Positions 16,827 to 25,230 of a stretch of 64,000 bases of DNA are shown here, one piece after another (within the stretch, counting starts at the first letter, position 1; each line of letters opens with the position of its first letter). The notes beneath the pieces were generated by a model. The model was not told where the DNA came from and did no database searches. It saw nothing but the letters and a program-made list of their open reading frames with translations. Both the position numbers and the translations under genes were made by a program. The stretch comes from Streptomyces morookaense (GTDB taxonomy: Bacteria; Actinomycetota; Actinomycetes; Streptomycetales; Streptomycetaceae), in the NCBI RefSeq assembly GCF_013030945.1, contig NZ_JABBXF010000015.1, positions 1 through 64,000 on the forward strand, in the 5' to 3' direction.

Positions 16827-17729
16827 ATGAGAACGGTGACGCGGCTCACCGGGTGGGCGACGCTGCTCGTGGGCTACGCGACCATGGTGGCCGGAATGCT
16901 CCCGTTCCGGGAACTGCCGCCCAAGCGGCAGCAGCTGTGGCTGCTCGGCGCGACCGCGGCATGCGCCCTGTGCTGGGTGCTGGCCTCCCTGGCCGTACGG
17001 GCGCGCAGGCGTGCGGTGTTACGCCGCAAGCAATGGCGCAGGCGATACCGGCCCTGGCCCGCACCGCGCTCGTCGCGCCTGCTCTCCTGGGTCGTGGGTT
17101 TCGGCATCGCGTTCACCAGCGCGGCCGCCCTGTGCCAGGGCGTGGGCCCCGACGGTGCCTACGGTGCCTGGCTCGCCAAGATCGAGCGGGCCGGGGGCGG
17201 GGTGTACGAGGTGCCCGTCCGGGGCGTCGTCGGCACGCCGCAGCCCGTGGACAACGAGGTCAACGACAACGAGTACACCTCGACGGTCGTCGCCGACATC
17301 CCCTTCTCCGCCGGGAAGAAGGAGGTCACCTTGCACGACGTGGTCACCCGCGGGCTGCCGGAGGAGGGCCGCACGCTCCAGCTGCGCTATGCCCCCGACC
17401 GGCCAGGCCTGGGAGTGCGGCAGGCCCCGGAGACCGACATCGGCTTCATCGCGGGCCGGTACGTCGCCCTCCCGGTGATCTGGACCTCCGCGGTCATCGC
17501 CGGGTTCCTCACCGGCCTGGCCCTGCGCCGCAACGAACGGCGCGTCCGGCGGGCCCGCCGCTTCGAGCCGTGGGTCCATCTGCCCGCCGCGGCGCTGCTG
17601 TTGTGCGGTGCCGTGCTGATCGTCCCGCTGCTGACCGCCTTCCCCGCCACGGCGACGGGCTGGACCCTGGCGGTCGCGAGCGCGGCCACCCCGTGGCTGG
17701 CGCTGGCGTGGGTGACCAGAACGCGCTGA
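16827..17729 (+). CDS. Multi-pass membrane protein, DUF3592-like topology
   Basis: 300 aa. About six membrane helices: ~5-25, 35-58, 85-106, then an outer beta-rich domain of ~85 residues (VPVRGVVGTPQPVDNEVNDNEY...), then ~195-215, 232-255 and 258-280. The ATG has GGGGGAAG 6 nt upstream. The split topology resembles DUF3592 proteins, but no certain match is claimed. Function unknown. Confidence 0.7.
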   Translation: MRTVTRLTGWATLLVGYATMVAGMLPFRELPPKRQQLWLLGATAACALCWVLASLAVRARRRAVLRRKQWRRRYRPWPAPRSSRLLSWVVGFGIAFTSAAALCQGVGPDGAYGAWLAKIERAGGGVYEVPVRGVVGTPQPVDNEVNDNEYTSTVVADIPFSAGKKEVTLHDVVTRGLPEEGRTLQLRYAPDRPGLGVRQAPETDIGFIAGRYVALPVIWTSAVIAGFLTGLALRRNERRVRRARRFEPWVHLPAAALLLCGAVLIVPLLTAFPATATGWTLAVASAATPWLALAWVTRTR

Positions 17730-17740
17730 CCCGGCGGACC

Positions 17741-17766
17741 GGGCGGCCGGCCGTGACCGGCCGCCC
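17741..17766. terminator. Terminator hairpin between convergent genes
   Basis: A 10-bp GGGCGGCCGG/CCGGCCGCCC stem with a 6-nt loop in the 42-bp gap between the convergent genes. Confidence 0.75.
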
Positions 17767-17771
17767 CCGGA

Positions 17772-18173
17772 TCAGCGGCGACGCCGGAAGGCCCGCCGGA
17801 TGAAGTGGACGATCAGCGCGATCACGGCCACCACGACGAGGATGGCGAGGATCAGCAGGACGATCAGGAAGATGCCCAGCTTCTTGAAGAAGCCCCTCTT
17901 CTTCTTTTTCTGCGGCGCCGGGCGCGTGGCCGTGGCGTGACCGTGGTGCGCCTGCGCCTGGACCGGGTGCTGCGCCGCGGCCTCCGCCGGGACGGCCGTG
18001 CCCGCCCCCTCGGCCACGGCGGCCTGCTGCACGCCCGGCGCCGGCGCGGTCACGCTCGCGGCCTGCGCGGGGGCGGCCAGCAGAACTGCGCCCAGTGCCA
18101 GGGCCACGGCGGCGGACGCCCTGCGGGCGACGCGCGCCCGGAACCGTCCCTCGTGCTGCTGATCGGTCTTCAT
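17772..18173 (-). CDS. Exported membrane-tail protein, unknown
   Basis: 133 aa. A signal peptide (~15-38, APAQA) is followed by an Ala/Gln/Val-rich outer segment with HHGHATATRP, then a lysine cluster KKKKRGFFKKLG, one membrane helix (~107-125) and an Arg-rich end. There is no LPxTG. The layout recalls sortase-independent tail-anchored surface proteins. Function unknown. Confidence 0.6.
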   Translation of the reverse strand: MKTDQQHEGRFRARVARRASAAVALALGAVLLAAPAQAASVTAPAPGVQQAAVAEGAGTAVPAEAAAQHPVQAQAHHGHATATRPAPQKKKKRGFFKKLGIFLIVLLILAILVVVAVIALIVHFIRRAFRRRR

Positions 18174-18324
18174 CCAGGCCCCCTGTTTCGGTGCTTCGGC
18201 AGTACTGACGCCCCGTCGGCGGCCGGGACGGGCGCACCGGGGGCGCCACCATTATCCGCACAGCCCCGCTCCGCAGCGCAGGGCGCATCCCGTGCTGCTG
18301 CGTGAGCCGGTGTGCTACCGGTCC

Positions 18325-18858
18325 TCAGGTGACGGTCTGGTCCCCGTCGGGAACGTCCTGGACGGTCACGGCCGCCCGCGGCACGCCCAGGCCGTCGGCC
18401 ACCGCCCGGCGCAGCCCGTCGGGATCGGGCTTCGTCGGGTAGGGGACGGCCTCCCCGTCGCCGTACGCCTCGATGGCCTTGGTGAAGTAGCCCGGCGACC
18501 ACGCGCCCACGGCCCCGCGCACCTCGACCGCGCGGACGGCGCGGGAGCCGACGCGCTGTTTCACCGCGGCCAGGATCGCGTCCGAGCGGTAGGCGCCGGG
18601 CACTTGGAACAGGCTGGCGTGGGCGCCGACCTTGCTCCCGTCCCGCAGCCGGACGGTGACGGTCAGACAGCTGGTGACGGACGGATAGACGATCGTGCCG
18701 CCGGGGCCGGTCTCCGCGACCTGCCCCTCGGTGATCCGGACCGTGGCGGCCGCGGGGGCGGCGGGGACCGGGCGGGCCACCGCGGCGGCGGCCGGGGCGA
18801 GTTGGAGGGCGAGCGCGGTGCCGAGGACGAGCAGCGCGCGGGCGGCGGGGACGGGCAT
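18325..18858 (-). CDS. Secreted protein, unknown
   Basis: 177 aa. A signal peptide (~1-30) is followed by a mature domain with one Cys (SCLTVTVRLRDG) and a KAIEAYGDGE motif. The ATG at 18858 was chosen because GGAG lies 4-5 nt upstream; 18894 would add residues before the signal. The fold is not recognised. Confidence 0.65.
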   Translation of the reverse strand: MPVPAARALLVLGTALALQLAPAAAAVARPVPAAPAAATVRITEGQVAETGPGGTIVYPSVTSCLTVTVRLRDGSKVGAHASLFQVPGAYRSDAILAAVKQRVGSRAVRAVEVRGAVGAWSPGYFTKAIEAYGDGEAVPYPTKPDPDGLRRAVADGLGVPRAAVTVQDVPDGDQTVT

Positions 18859-18915
18859 GACACTCCAGGAGGAACGGGGACAGAGCCCCGCCATCCTAGG
18901 AAGTGCCGCCGCCGC

Positions 18916-20343
18916 TCAGCCCGTCGGTGTGCCCGGCTCGAAGCGGCTGCGCACCGCCGTCTGCACCTCGGCCTCCTCCACCGGGTCGGCGGCCAGTCTG
19001 CGCAGCTGCTCGACGACCCGCGCATCGGCCGTGGTCGCGTGGTGCGCGGCCAGCTCGCGGGTGGTCTCCTCGCAGTCCCACAGGCACTCGACGGCGAACC
19101 CCGCGGCGAAGGACGGGTCCGTGGCGGCCAGGGCGCGGGCGGCGCGGCCGCGCAGATGCGAGGAGGCGGTCTCGCGGTACACGTGCCGCAGGACGGGCGC
19201 GGCGCAGGCGATCTGCAACCGCCCGGCCCCGTCGGCCAGTTCCCACAGCACGGGGGCATCGCAGCCCTCCGTGCGCACGGTGCGGCGCAGGGCGTCGAGG
19301 ACGAGCGCGGCGTCGTACTGCGCGCCCCGGCAGGCGAGCATCCCGGCCGCGGCGCCGCCCAGCGCGTCGCCGCGCCGGATCCAGGTGCGGGCGCGCTCCA
19401 GGGCGGCCGCGCTGCGCATCCGTTCGAAGGCGGTGACGGCGGCGTCGGCCACCAGCGGGTCAGGGTCGTCGGCGGCGGCCTCGACGAGGTCGAGGGCCTG
19501 CGGGTCGTCGTGCTCGGCGAGGTAGCGCAGTGCGGTGGCGCGGGCGGCGCCCTCGCCGAAGGCGGCGGCCTCGATGATCTCCAGCCGGTCCTCGGGGCCG
19601 GCCACGGCGGTGAGGCAGCGGGTCGCCGGGACGTGCCGCAGCTGGACGGGGTGCTGGGCGAGGCCCTGCTGGGCCCAGTCGAGCACCTCGCGCACGCTCC
19701 AGCCGGGCCGGGGGCCCTGCGGGCGCAGCTGGCGCTGCCAGCGGTCGAAGGAGCCCTGCTCCTGCGCGGCGCGCACCCGGGCCGCGGTGCGCGGGGAGTG
19801 CTGCTCGTCGGCCCACAGCCGCCAGGGGCGGGGCTCGAAGGCGTCGCGGACCGCGGCGGCGAGGGCGCCCTCGCCCTCGGGCGTGCGGGGGAAGCGGGCG
19901 AGGACCCGCTCGCCGAGGGCCGCGAGGGCCGCGTCGTCGTCGCGCAGGGCCAGCTCGTCCAGGGCCCAGGACCAGTTGGCGCCGTCGGCCGCGTAACGGC
20001 GCAGCAGCCGCAGGGCGTCGTCGCGCCCGTAGGAGGCGAGGTGGCCGAGGACGGCGAGGGCCAGGCCGGTGCGCTCCTCGGCGGGGTCGGTGAGGTCGTC
20101 CGGGTGGAAGAGGTGGTGCTCGATCCCGCCGAGTCCGCCGTCGAGGTCCAGATACAGGCGCGCGTAGTACAGCGAGCGGTTCTCCACCTGCCAGTCGCGC
20201 CGCGGGTCGCGGAGCACGCAGTGGTTCAGCGCCGCGAGCGCCTCGGCGCGCGGCGCCGCGAGGGCATGCAGGGTCCCGTCGCCGCGGCCTCGCTGGAGGA
20301 GGCCGAGCAGGGTGCCGCTGGGCGCTATGTCTGGATCGAACAT
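18916..20343 (-). CDS. HEAT-repeat protein
   Basis: 475 aa of helical repeats, for example GHLASYGRDDALRLLRRY, ALRYLAEHDDPQALDLVEAA and GRAARALAATDPSFAAGFAVECL. No catalytic motif is seen. Such alpha-solenoids act as scaffolds. The ORF is contiguous and long, so it is surely a gene; the role is unknown. Divergent from the phosphatase at 20679. Confidence 0.8.
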   Translation of the reverse strand: MFDPDIAPSGTLLGLLQRGRGDGTLHALAAPRAEALAALNHCVLRDPRRDWQVENRSLYYARLYLDLDGGLGGIEHHLFHPDDLTDPAEERTGLALAVLGHLASYGRDDALRLLRRYAADGANWSWALDELALRDDDAALAALGERVLARFPRTPEGEGALAAAVRDAFEPRPWRLWADEQHSPRTAARVRAAQEQGSFDRWQRQLRPQGPRPGWSVREVLDWAQQGLAQHPVQLRHVPATRCLTAVAGPEDRLEIIEAAAFGEGAARATALRYLAEHDDPQALDLVEAAADDPDPLVADAAVTAFERMRSAAALERARTWIRRGDALGGAAAGMLACRGAQYDAALVLDALRRTVRTEGCDAPVLWELADGAGRLQIACAAPVLRHVYRETASSHLRGRAARALAATDPSFAAGFAVECLWDCEETTRELAAHHATTADARVVEQLRRLAADPVEEAEVQTAVRSRFEPGTPTG

Positions 20344-20678
20344 GGGGTCAGCATCCGGTGCGGGGAGTCGGCTGGCAACGGGATTTCCTTCCGGACGGCA
20401 TTCTTGCCGCTGGGCGCCCGTCCATGCCGGTGAACTGTGGAAACCGGGGGCCCGGGCGCCCGCAGCCTACCTGGAAGCGGCGGTTCCGCCGAGTGGTGCC
20501 GGATATGTCACGGTCATGTCCACGGCATATGCCGTGAGCACCACCGGATCGGGTATTGCCAAAGCCCTTACAGGCCGTCGCCGGCTGTGCAAGAGTCGTG
20601 ACAGCAGTCGTCGAAGCGGCCGCTCCACCGAAGTATCCCGGAGCCGGCGCCACCGCCGCGCGTGTATCGGAGTCCTAG
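20344..20678. other. 335-bp divergent intergenic region
   Basis: No gene seen. It holds the promoters of the HEAT and phosphatase genes and one perfect palindrome at 20521-20536. Confidence 0.6.
20521..20536. promoter_or_regulatory. 16-bp palindrome, possible operator
   Basis: CACGGCATATGCCGTG is a perfect dyad in the divergent gap. No regulator of its own is next to it. Confidence 0.4.
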
Positions 20679-22097
20679 ATGCCGTCCCCAGTGTCCGCGG
20701 ACCGTTCCGCCGAGTCCCCCGAGCACGGCGCGGTCGACGCGCTCATCTCCCAGACGCGGCGGCTCAGAGGCGGTATCGACGCCGTGCGCCGGGAGGCCGC
20801 GGCGGACGCCGAGCAGTCGGACGACCCGCGGCTGCGCTGGCAGCGCGCCCTGTGCGAGCTCGCCGCCCACCACGCCGACAACCTGGGCGAGCACCTGGAC
20901 CAGCTCCGCGAGGGTCCGCCCGCCGCCGCCCCCACCCCGGCCGGGGCGCCGGCCGCCCCTGTGGCCCAGGGCCCGGCGGGCCGTGCGGGCAGCGCCGAGT
21001 GGAATCTCCTCACCGACGCGGCCACCTGGTCCGACGAGCTCTTCCGGCTCTTCGGCCGCAGCCCCGAGGACGGCGCGCTGACCCTCGACGAGCTCCCCTC
21101 CTGGCTGCTGGAGGAGGACAGGCCGCAGCTGACCGCGATGGTCACCGACTGCCTGGTGGACGGCAGGCCGATCGACGGCGAGTTCCGCATCGTCCGCAAC
21201 GACGGCACCGTCCGCACGGTGCATATGAAGGGCGAGCCCGTGCTGGACGCCGACGGCTGCACCGCCTCCATGTGGGCCGTGCTCCGGGACGTCAGCGCAC
21301 TGCAGCGCTGCCGGCAGGTGGTGCACGAGACCCATGACTCGCTGCAGCACCAGCAGCACCGGGCACGGACCGAGCACCGGCTCGCGGTCGAGCTGCAGGA
21401 AGCCGTGCTGCCGACGTGGCGCGGCTCCCTTCTGCTCCCGCCCGGCCCGGACCCCCGCCCGCCGGCCGCGGGCGCGCTCGACCTCGCCGGGCACTACCTC
21501 CCTTCCGCCGTGAGCACCCTGGTCGGCGGCGACTGGTTCGACGCCCTGCACCTGCCCGACGGGCGGACGATGCTGACCGTCGGCGGACTCACCGGCCACG
21601 GGGTGACGGCCACCTCGGGCATGGCGATGCTGCTGGGCGCGGTGCGCGGCATGGCCGTCGCGGGGACGGAGCCGGGCCCCCTGATGGGCTGGCTCAACCA
21701 CCTGCTCGACGCCTCCGCGCAGCCCGCCCTGGGCAGCGCCCTGTGCTGCTGCTACGACCCGGGGAGCCGCACCCTGCTCTGGTCCCAGGCCGGACACCCC
21801 GCCCCGCTGCTCTTCCGCGAGGGCACGGCCCGGACGCTGCGGACGCCGGCCGGTGTGCTGCTCGGCGCCGTCGCCGATGCCGAGTACGCCCAGGCGCGGG
21901 ACGAGCTCCTTCCCGGAGACGTGCTCGTCCTGCACACCGAGGGCCTGTCGCCGGACGCCGGACGGCTGCCCGCCCTGGCCCCGCGCTTCGCCGAGGCGGG
22001 GAGTGCCCAGGAATGCGCACGGGCCGTGCTGGAGGAGTTCGGCGGCAGGGAGCGCGAGGACGACGCCTGCGTGCTGATCGCCCGCGTCGGTCACTGA
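20679..22097 (+). CDS. PAS/SpoIIE-type phosphatase with altered metal ligands
   Basis: 472 aa. An N-terminal helical region (~20-75) is followed by a PAS-like domain (~105-215), then a PP2C/SpoIIE domain (~255-470). The first metal motif, GGDWFD (D285, D288), is intact and REDDACVLIA near 460 gives the last Asp pair. The usual GDVxGHG reads GGLTGHG (G303 in place of Asp) and the usual YTDG reads HTEG (E421). Family members dephosphorylate anti-sigma antagonists; here catalysis may be weakened or lost. No anti-sigma gene is adjacent. Confidence 0.88.
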   Translation: MPSPVSADRSAESPEHGAVDALISQTRRLRGGIDAVRREAAADAEQSDDPRLRWQRALCELAAHHADNLGEHLDQLREGPPAAAPTPAGAPAAPVAQGPAGRAGSAEWNLLTDAATWSDELFRLFGRSPEDGALTLDELPSWLLEEDRPQLTAMVTDCLVDGRPIDGEFRIVRNDGTVRTVHMKGEPVLDADGCTASMWAVLRDVSALQRCRQVVHETHDSLQHQQHRARTEHRLAVELQEAVLPTWRGSLLLPPGPDPRPPAAGALDLAGHYLPSAVSTLVGGDWFDALHLPDGRTMLTVGGLTGHGVTATSGMAMLLGAVRGMAVAGTEPGPLMGWLNHLLDASAQPALGSALCCCYDPGSRTLLWSQAGHPAPLLFREGTARTLRTPAGVLLGAVADAEYAQARDELLPGDVLVLHTEGLSPDAGRLPALAPRFAEAGSAQECARAVLEEFGGREREDDACVLIARVGH

Positions 22098-22105
22098 GCC
22101 CGGCC

Positions 22106-22135
22106 CGCCCGCGGCTGCGGCAGCAGCCGCGGGCG
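22106..22135. terminator. Bidirectional terminator hairpin
   Basis: A 13-bp GC-rich stem with loop GGCA in the 39-bp gap between two convergent genes. Confidence 0.8.
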
Positions 22136-22136
22136 C

Positions 22137-23627
22137 TCACGCGGGCGCCGTCCGGCCCGTCGCCGAAGGCTTCGGCATCGCCCGCCGCAGATCCTGCCGC
22201 AGCTCGTCGATCCGCGAGCTGCCCGCGTACCTCCCGGTGAGCCGGTACATCTCGCGCAGCCGGTCCCAGGTGCGGTGCGAGGACGTGTCGCCGATGGTGA
22301 GCAGCGCCAGCCGGGCGTAGCAGTCCGCCTGTTCGGGATCGCCCGCGATGAAGCAGGCCGAGGCGATCGAGATGTGGTCGAAGATCTGCGAGCGCTGCCG
22401 GCCGCTCTCCCGCAGGTCGAGCGCCTCCTTGGCGTGCCGCTGGGCCGGGGCCGCGGCGGCGGGCTCGTGCTCGGCGAGCGTGCGGTAGGCGAGCCCCTGC
22501 ATGCCGTGCATGTCCGCCTCGTTGAACAGCTGCATCCAGCTCGGCGGCGGCACATCGCCACGGTCGGAGACGAACAGGTCCTCGGCCTTGCCCAGGGTGC
22601 GGCGCATCGCCTGCCCCTGGCCCTTCGAGGCATGCGCCCAGGCCTCGATGGTGTGGAACATGGCACGGGTGCGCGGCAGGGTCTCGTCGCCGCAGCCGGA
22701 CTGGGCCAGCTTCATCAGGTCCAGGGCGTCGTCCGGGCGGCCGAGGTGGACCATCTGGCGGGCGGCGCGGGAGAGGGCCTCCGCGGCCCGGGGCCGGTCG
22801 CCGCCCTCGCGCGCAGCGTGCGCGGCGATCACGAAGTACTTCTGGGCGGTGGGCTCCAGGCCCACGTCGTGGGACATCCAGCCGGCGAGCACCGCCAGGT
22901 TGGCGGCAACTCCCCAGAGCCGGCGCTGGAGATGGTCGGGGTGGTGGTACTGGAGCATGCCGCCCACCTCGTTGAGCTGGCCCACCACGGCCTTGCGCTG
23001 GAGGCCGCCGCCACGGGAGGCGTCCCAGGCGCGGAAGACCTCGACCGAGTGCTCCAGGGCGTCGATCTCCGTGGAGCCCACGGGCGTCGCCTCGTAGCGG
23101 TCGTAGGCGGCGGTGTCGGCGTGCACGGTGTGCGCACGCAGCGGGTCGTCGAATCGGGGAGCGTCGGAAGCGAGGATGGGGTCGGTGTGCAGCCAGTCGT
23201 GCATCGCGCTGCTGAGTGCCGATCCTGCGGCGAGCGCGGCGCCCGCGCCCACCAAGCCGCGTCGGTTGAGCATGAGGTCCATTCCCGTGAATTCGGTGAG
23301 GACCGCGGCCGTCCGCTCGGGCGCCCACGGCAGCCCGTCCGGGGTCTGCACCTTGCTGCCGGCCCGCCCGCGACGGCCGAAGCCGAGGTCCTCGATGGTC
23401 ACGACACGGCCGAGGCGCTCGGTGAAGAGGGCTGCCAGCACCCTGGGCACGGGATCGCGCGGGGACTCCCCCGTGTCGATCCAGCGCCGCACCCGCGAGG
23501 TGTCGGTCGCCAGCTGGGGGTGGCCCATGGCCGCCGCCTGCCGGTTCACAAGTCTCGCGAGCTCGCCCTTGGACCATCCGGCCAGGCCGAACAGGTCCGC
23601 GAGGCGGGTGTTGGGTTCCCTCGTCAC
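22137..23627 (-). CDS. NsdA-like TPR regulator
   Basis: 496 aa. The N-terminal block with DTSRVRRWID, PRDPVPRVLAALFTERLGRVVTIEDLGF and the central LNRRGLVGAGAALA is the pattern of the Streptomyces NsdA family, whose founding member lowers sporulation and antibiotic production. The C-terminal half is helical TPR-like repeats. The GTG at 23627 has a GGGGG run 7 nt upstream and gives the usual length of about 500 residues. The neighbours differ from those I recall for nsdA itself, so it may be a paralogue; I give no symbol. Confidence 0.82.
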   Translation of the reverse strand: MTREPNTRLADLFGLAGWSKGELARLVNRQAAAMGHPQLATDTSRVRRWIDTGESPRDPVPRVLAALFTERLGRVVTIEDLGFGRRGRAGSKVQTPDGLPWAPERTAAVLTEFTGMDLMLNRRGLVGAGAALAAGSALSSAMHDWLHTDPILASDAPRFDDPLRAHTVHADTAAYDRYEATPVGSTEIDALEHSVEVFRAWDASRGGGLQRKAVVGQLNEVGGMLQYHHPDHLQRRLWGVAANLAVLAGWMSHDVGLEPTAQKYFVIAAHAAREGGDRPRAAEALSRAARQMVHLGRPDDALDLMKLAQSGCGDETLPRTRAMFHTIEAWAHASKGQGQAMRRTLGKAEDLFVSDRGDVPPPSWMQLFNEADMHGMQGLAYRTLAEHEPAAAAPAQRHAKEALDLRESGRQRSQIFDHISIASACFIAGDPEQADCYARLALLTIGDTSSHRTWDRLREMYRLTGRYAGSSRIDELRQDLRRAMPKPSATGRTAPA

Positions 23628-23859
23628 GTCAAGCCCCCAGGTTCCTCGGCTGACTTGAAGGTATCGGCCCGTCATGGGCCAGGCGAGTATTCGCCAGGGT
23701 TCGCCAGGGTGCGCCAGATGGTGTGCCACCGGGCCGTGGGTGTGATGTAGAACCGCGCAACCCCGGCCGCCCGGTTGCCGGACCGCATTCCCCAGGGTGC
23801 GTGAAGGCCCGGGGACCGGGAGCGCCGCATTCGCCGACACGAAGGGATCTGTTCCGCCC

Positions 23860-24963
23860 ATGTATGCAGCATCGACCTCCGTGTCCGCTCCGCCCCGGCC
23901 GCTCCGTCCCCAGCAGAGCGGCAGCGGCCCCTACCTCGACCCCTCCCACGCCGTCGGGGCCGGGTTCGGGGGCGGACGGGCGCGGAGGGGCCCGGGGCTC
24001 GGCGCCCAACCGCTCAGCGGGAGAATCGACTTGTCCGGCCCTCAGGGCGCGCAGCTGCGCACGGCGATCGCTTCTGTGCACCGTATCTGCCCCGAGTTCA
24101 ACCCCGTTCAGGTGCTGCGCCGCAGCGGCCGCTCGGTTCTGCTGGTCGGCACGACCGGACGTACGACGGCCGTGGCCAAGTGTTTACTGGACCACTCCCC
24201 GTCCTGGGCCGAGCGCTTCCGGCACGAAATAGCCACATACCGGGCCTTTGTGCGGCACCGTCCCCCGGTGCGGGTCCCCCGGCTGATCGCAGCCGACCCC
24301 GACAACTGCACGCTGGTCATCGAGCGGATGCCCGGGCGCCCTGCCGCCGTCCAGCGGCACCCGGTGGACACGCTCCCCCGCGCGGATGTCAGGGCGGCCC
24401 TCGGCGCGGTGTGCCGGGTCAACCTCTGGCGCCCGCCCGCCGGGATGTTCGACATGCCGCTCGACTACGGCAAGCGGATCGCCCGTTACCACGAGCTGGG
24501 CCTGCTGACCGACCGGGACATGGGCGACCTGCAGAAGCTGCTGCACGGTCTGGCCCATGTACAGGGGCAGTTCTGCCACGGGGACGCCCTGCTCTCCAAC
24601 GTCCTGCTCTCCCCCGCGGGTCCGGTGCTCGTCGACTGGGACCACGCCGGCTGGTACCTCCCGGGGTACGACCTGGCGACGCTGTGGGCGGTGCTGGGCG
24701 ACGCTCCGGTGGCGCGGCGTCAGATCAGCCAGCACGCCCAGGCCGCGGGGCCCACGTCCCGGGACGCCTTCCTGGTGAACCTGATGCTGGTCCTGACCCG
24801 GGAGATCCGGACGTACGAAATGGCCGTGCAGCGTGCCCTGCACGAGCCGGCCACCCCCGGCAGCGCGGAGTCCGGTGAGGAACAGCGCCTGCTGCTCCGC
24901 CGACTGCACGACGACTGCGCGCTGGCCAGGCGCGCGGTCAGGGCCGCCGTGGGCACACGATGA
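23860..24963 (+). CDS. Aminoglycoside-phosphotransferase-fold kinase
   Basis: 367 aa. A Pro-rich start is followed by a kinase-like fold: [19 protein letters not shown] near 110, the Brenner motif HGDALLSN (catalytic Asp) and [11 protein letters not shown] (metal Asp). It should transfer phosphate to a small molecule, not a protein. The ATG at 23860 is preferred, though its AAGGG site lies about 12 nt away; an upstream GTG at 23797 is possible. Substrate unknown; a resistance role is not shown. Confidence 0.82.
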   Translation: MYAASTSVSAPPRPLRPQQSGSGPYLDPSHAVGAGFGGGRARRGPGLGAQPLSGRIDLSGPQGAQLRTAIASVHRICPEFNPVQVLRRSGRSVLLVGTTGRTTAVAKCLLDHSPSWAERFRHEIATYRAFVRHRPPVRVPRLIAADPDNCTLVIERMPGRPAAVQRHPVDTLPRADVRAALGAVCRVNLWRPPAGMFDMPLDYGKRIARYHELGLLTDRDMGDLQKLLHGLAHVQGQFCHGDALLSNVLLSPAGPVLVDWDHAGWYLPGYDLATLWAVLGDAPVARRQISQHAQAAGPTSRDAFLVNLMLVLTREIRTYEMAVQRALHEPATPGSAESGEEQRLLLRRLHDDCALARRAVRAAVGTR

Positions 24964-24970
24964 CACCCCG

Positions 24971-25010
24971 ACGCCGAGGCGCCGCGCACCCCTGCGCGGC
25001 GCCTCGGCGT
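24971..25010. terminator. Strong terminator hairpin
   Basis: A perfect 18-bp stem (24971-24988 against 24993-25010) with loop CCCC, starting 8 bp after the phosphotransferase stop. Confidence 0.9.
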
Positions 25011-25230
25011 GTCGGCTGCATCGAACCGCCGTCACCAATCCGGGTGAGGCCTGTCCGGACGGGCCTCCGGCCCCACCCGCGAAACGCCTGGCGCGGACGT
25101 TGACGTGCGCATTGCGGCCCCTTCAGTCTGATTGACGGATCGTCTGATCCCACTGGGGCTCTTGGTAGGTTCGCCCCATCTCGGTCCACGTGCGCCGGCG
25201 CACGGCACGGTCCGTCCAGAGGAGGCCGCA

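Noticed and set aside
24184..25038. Minus-strand frame of 284 codons
   Set aside because: Antisense shadow of the phosphotransferase, which carries clear HGD and DWD motifs.
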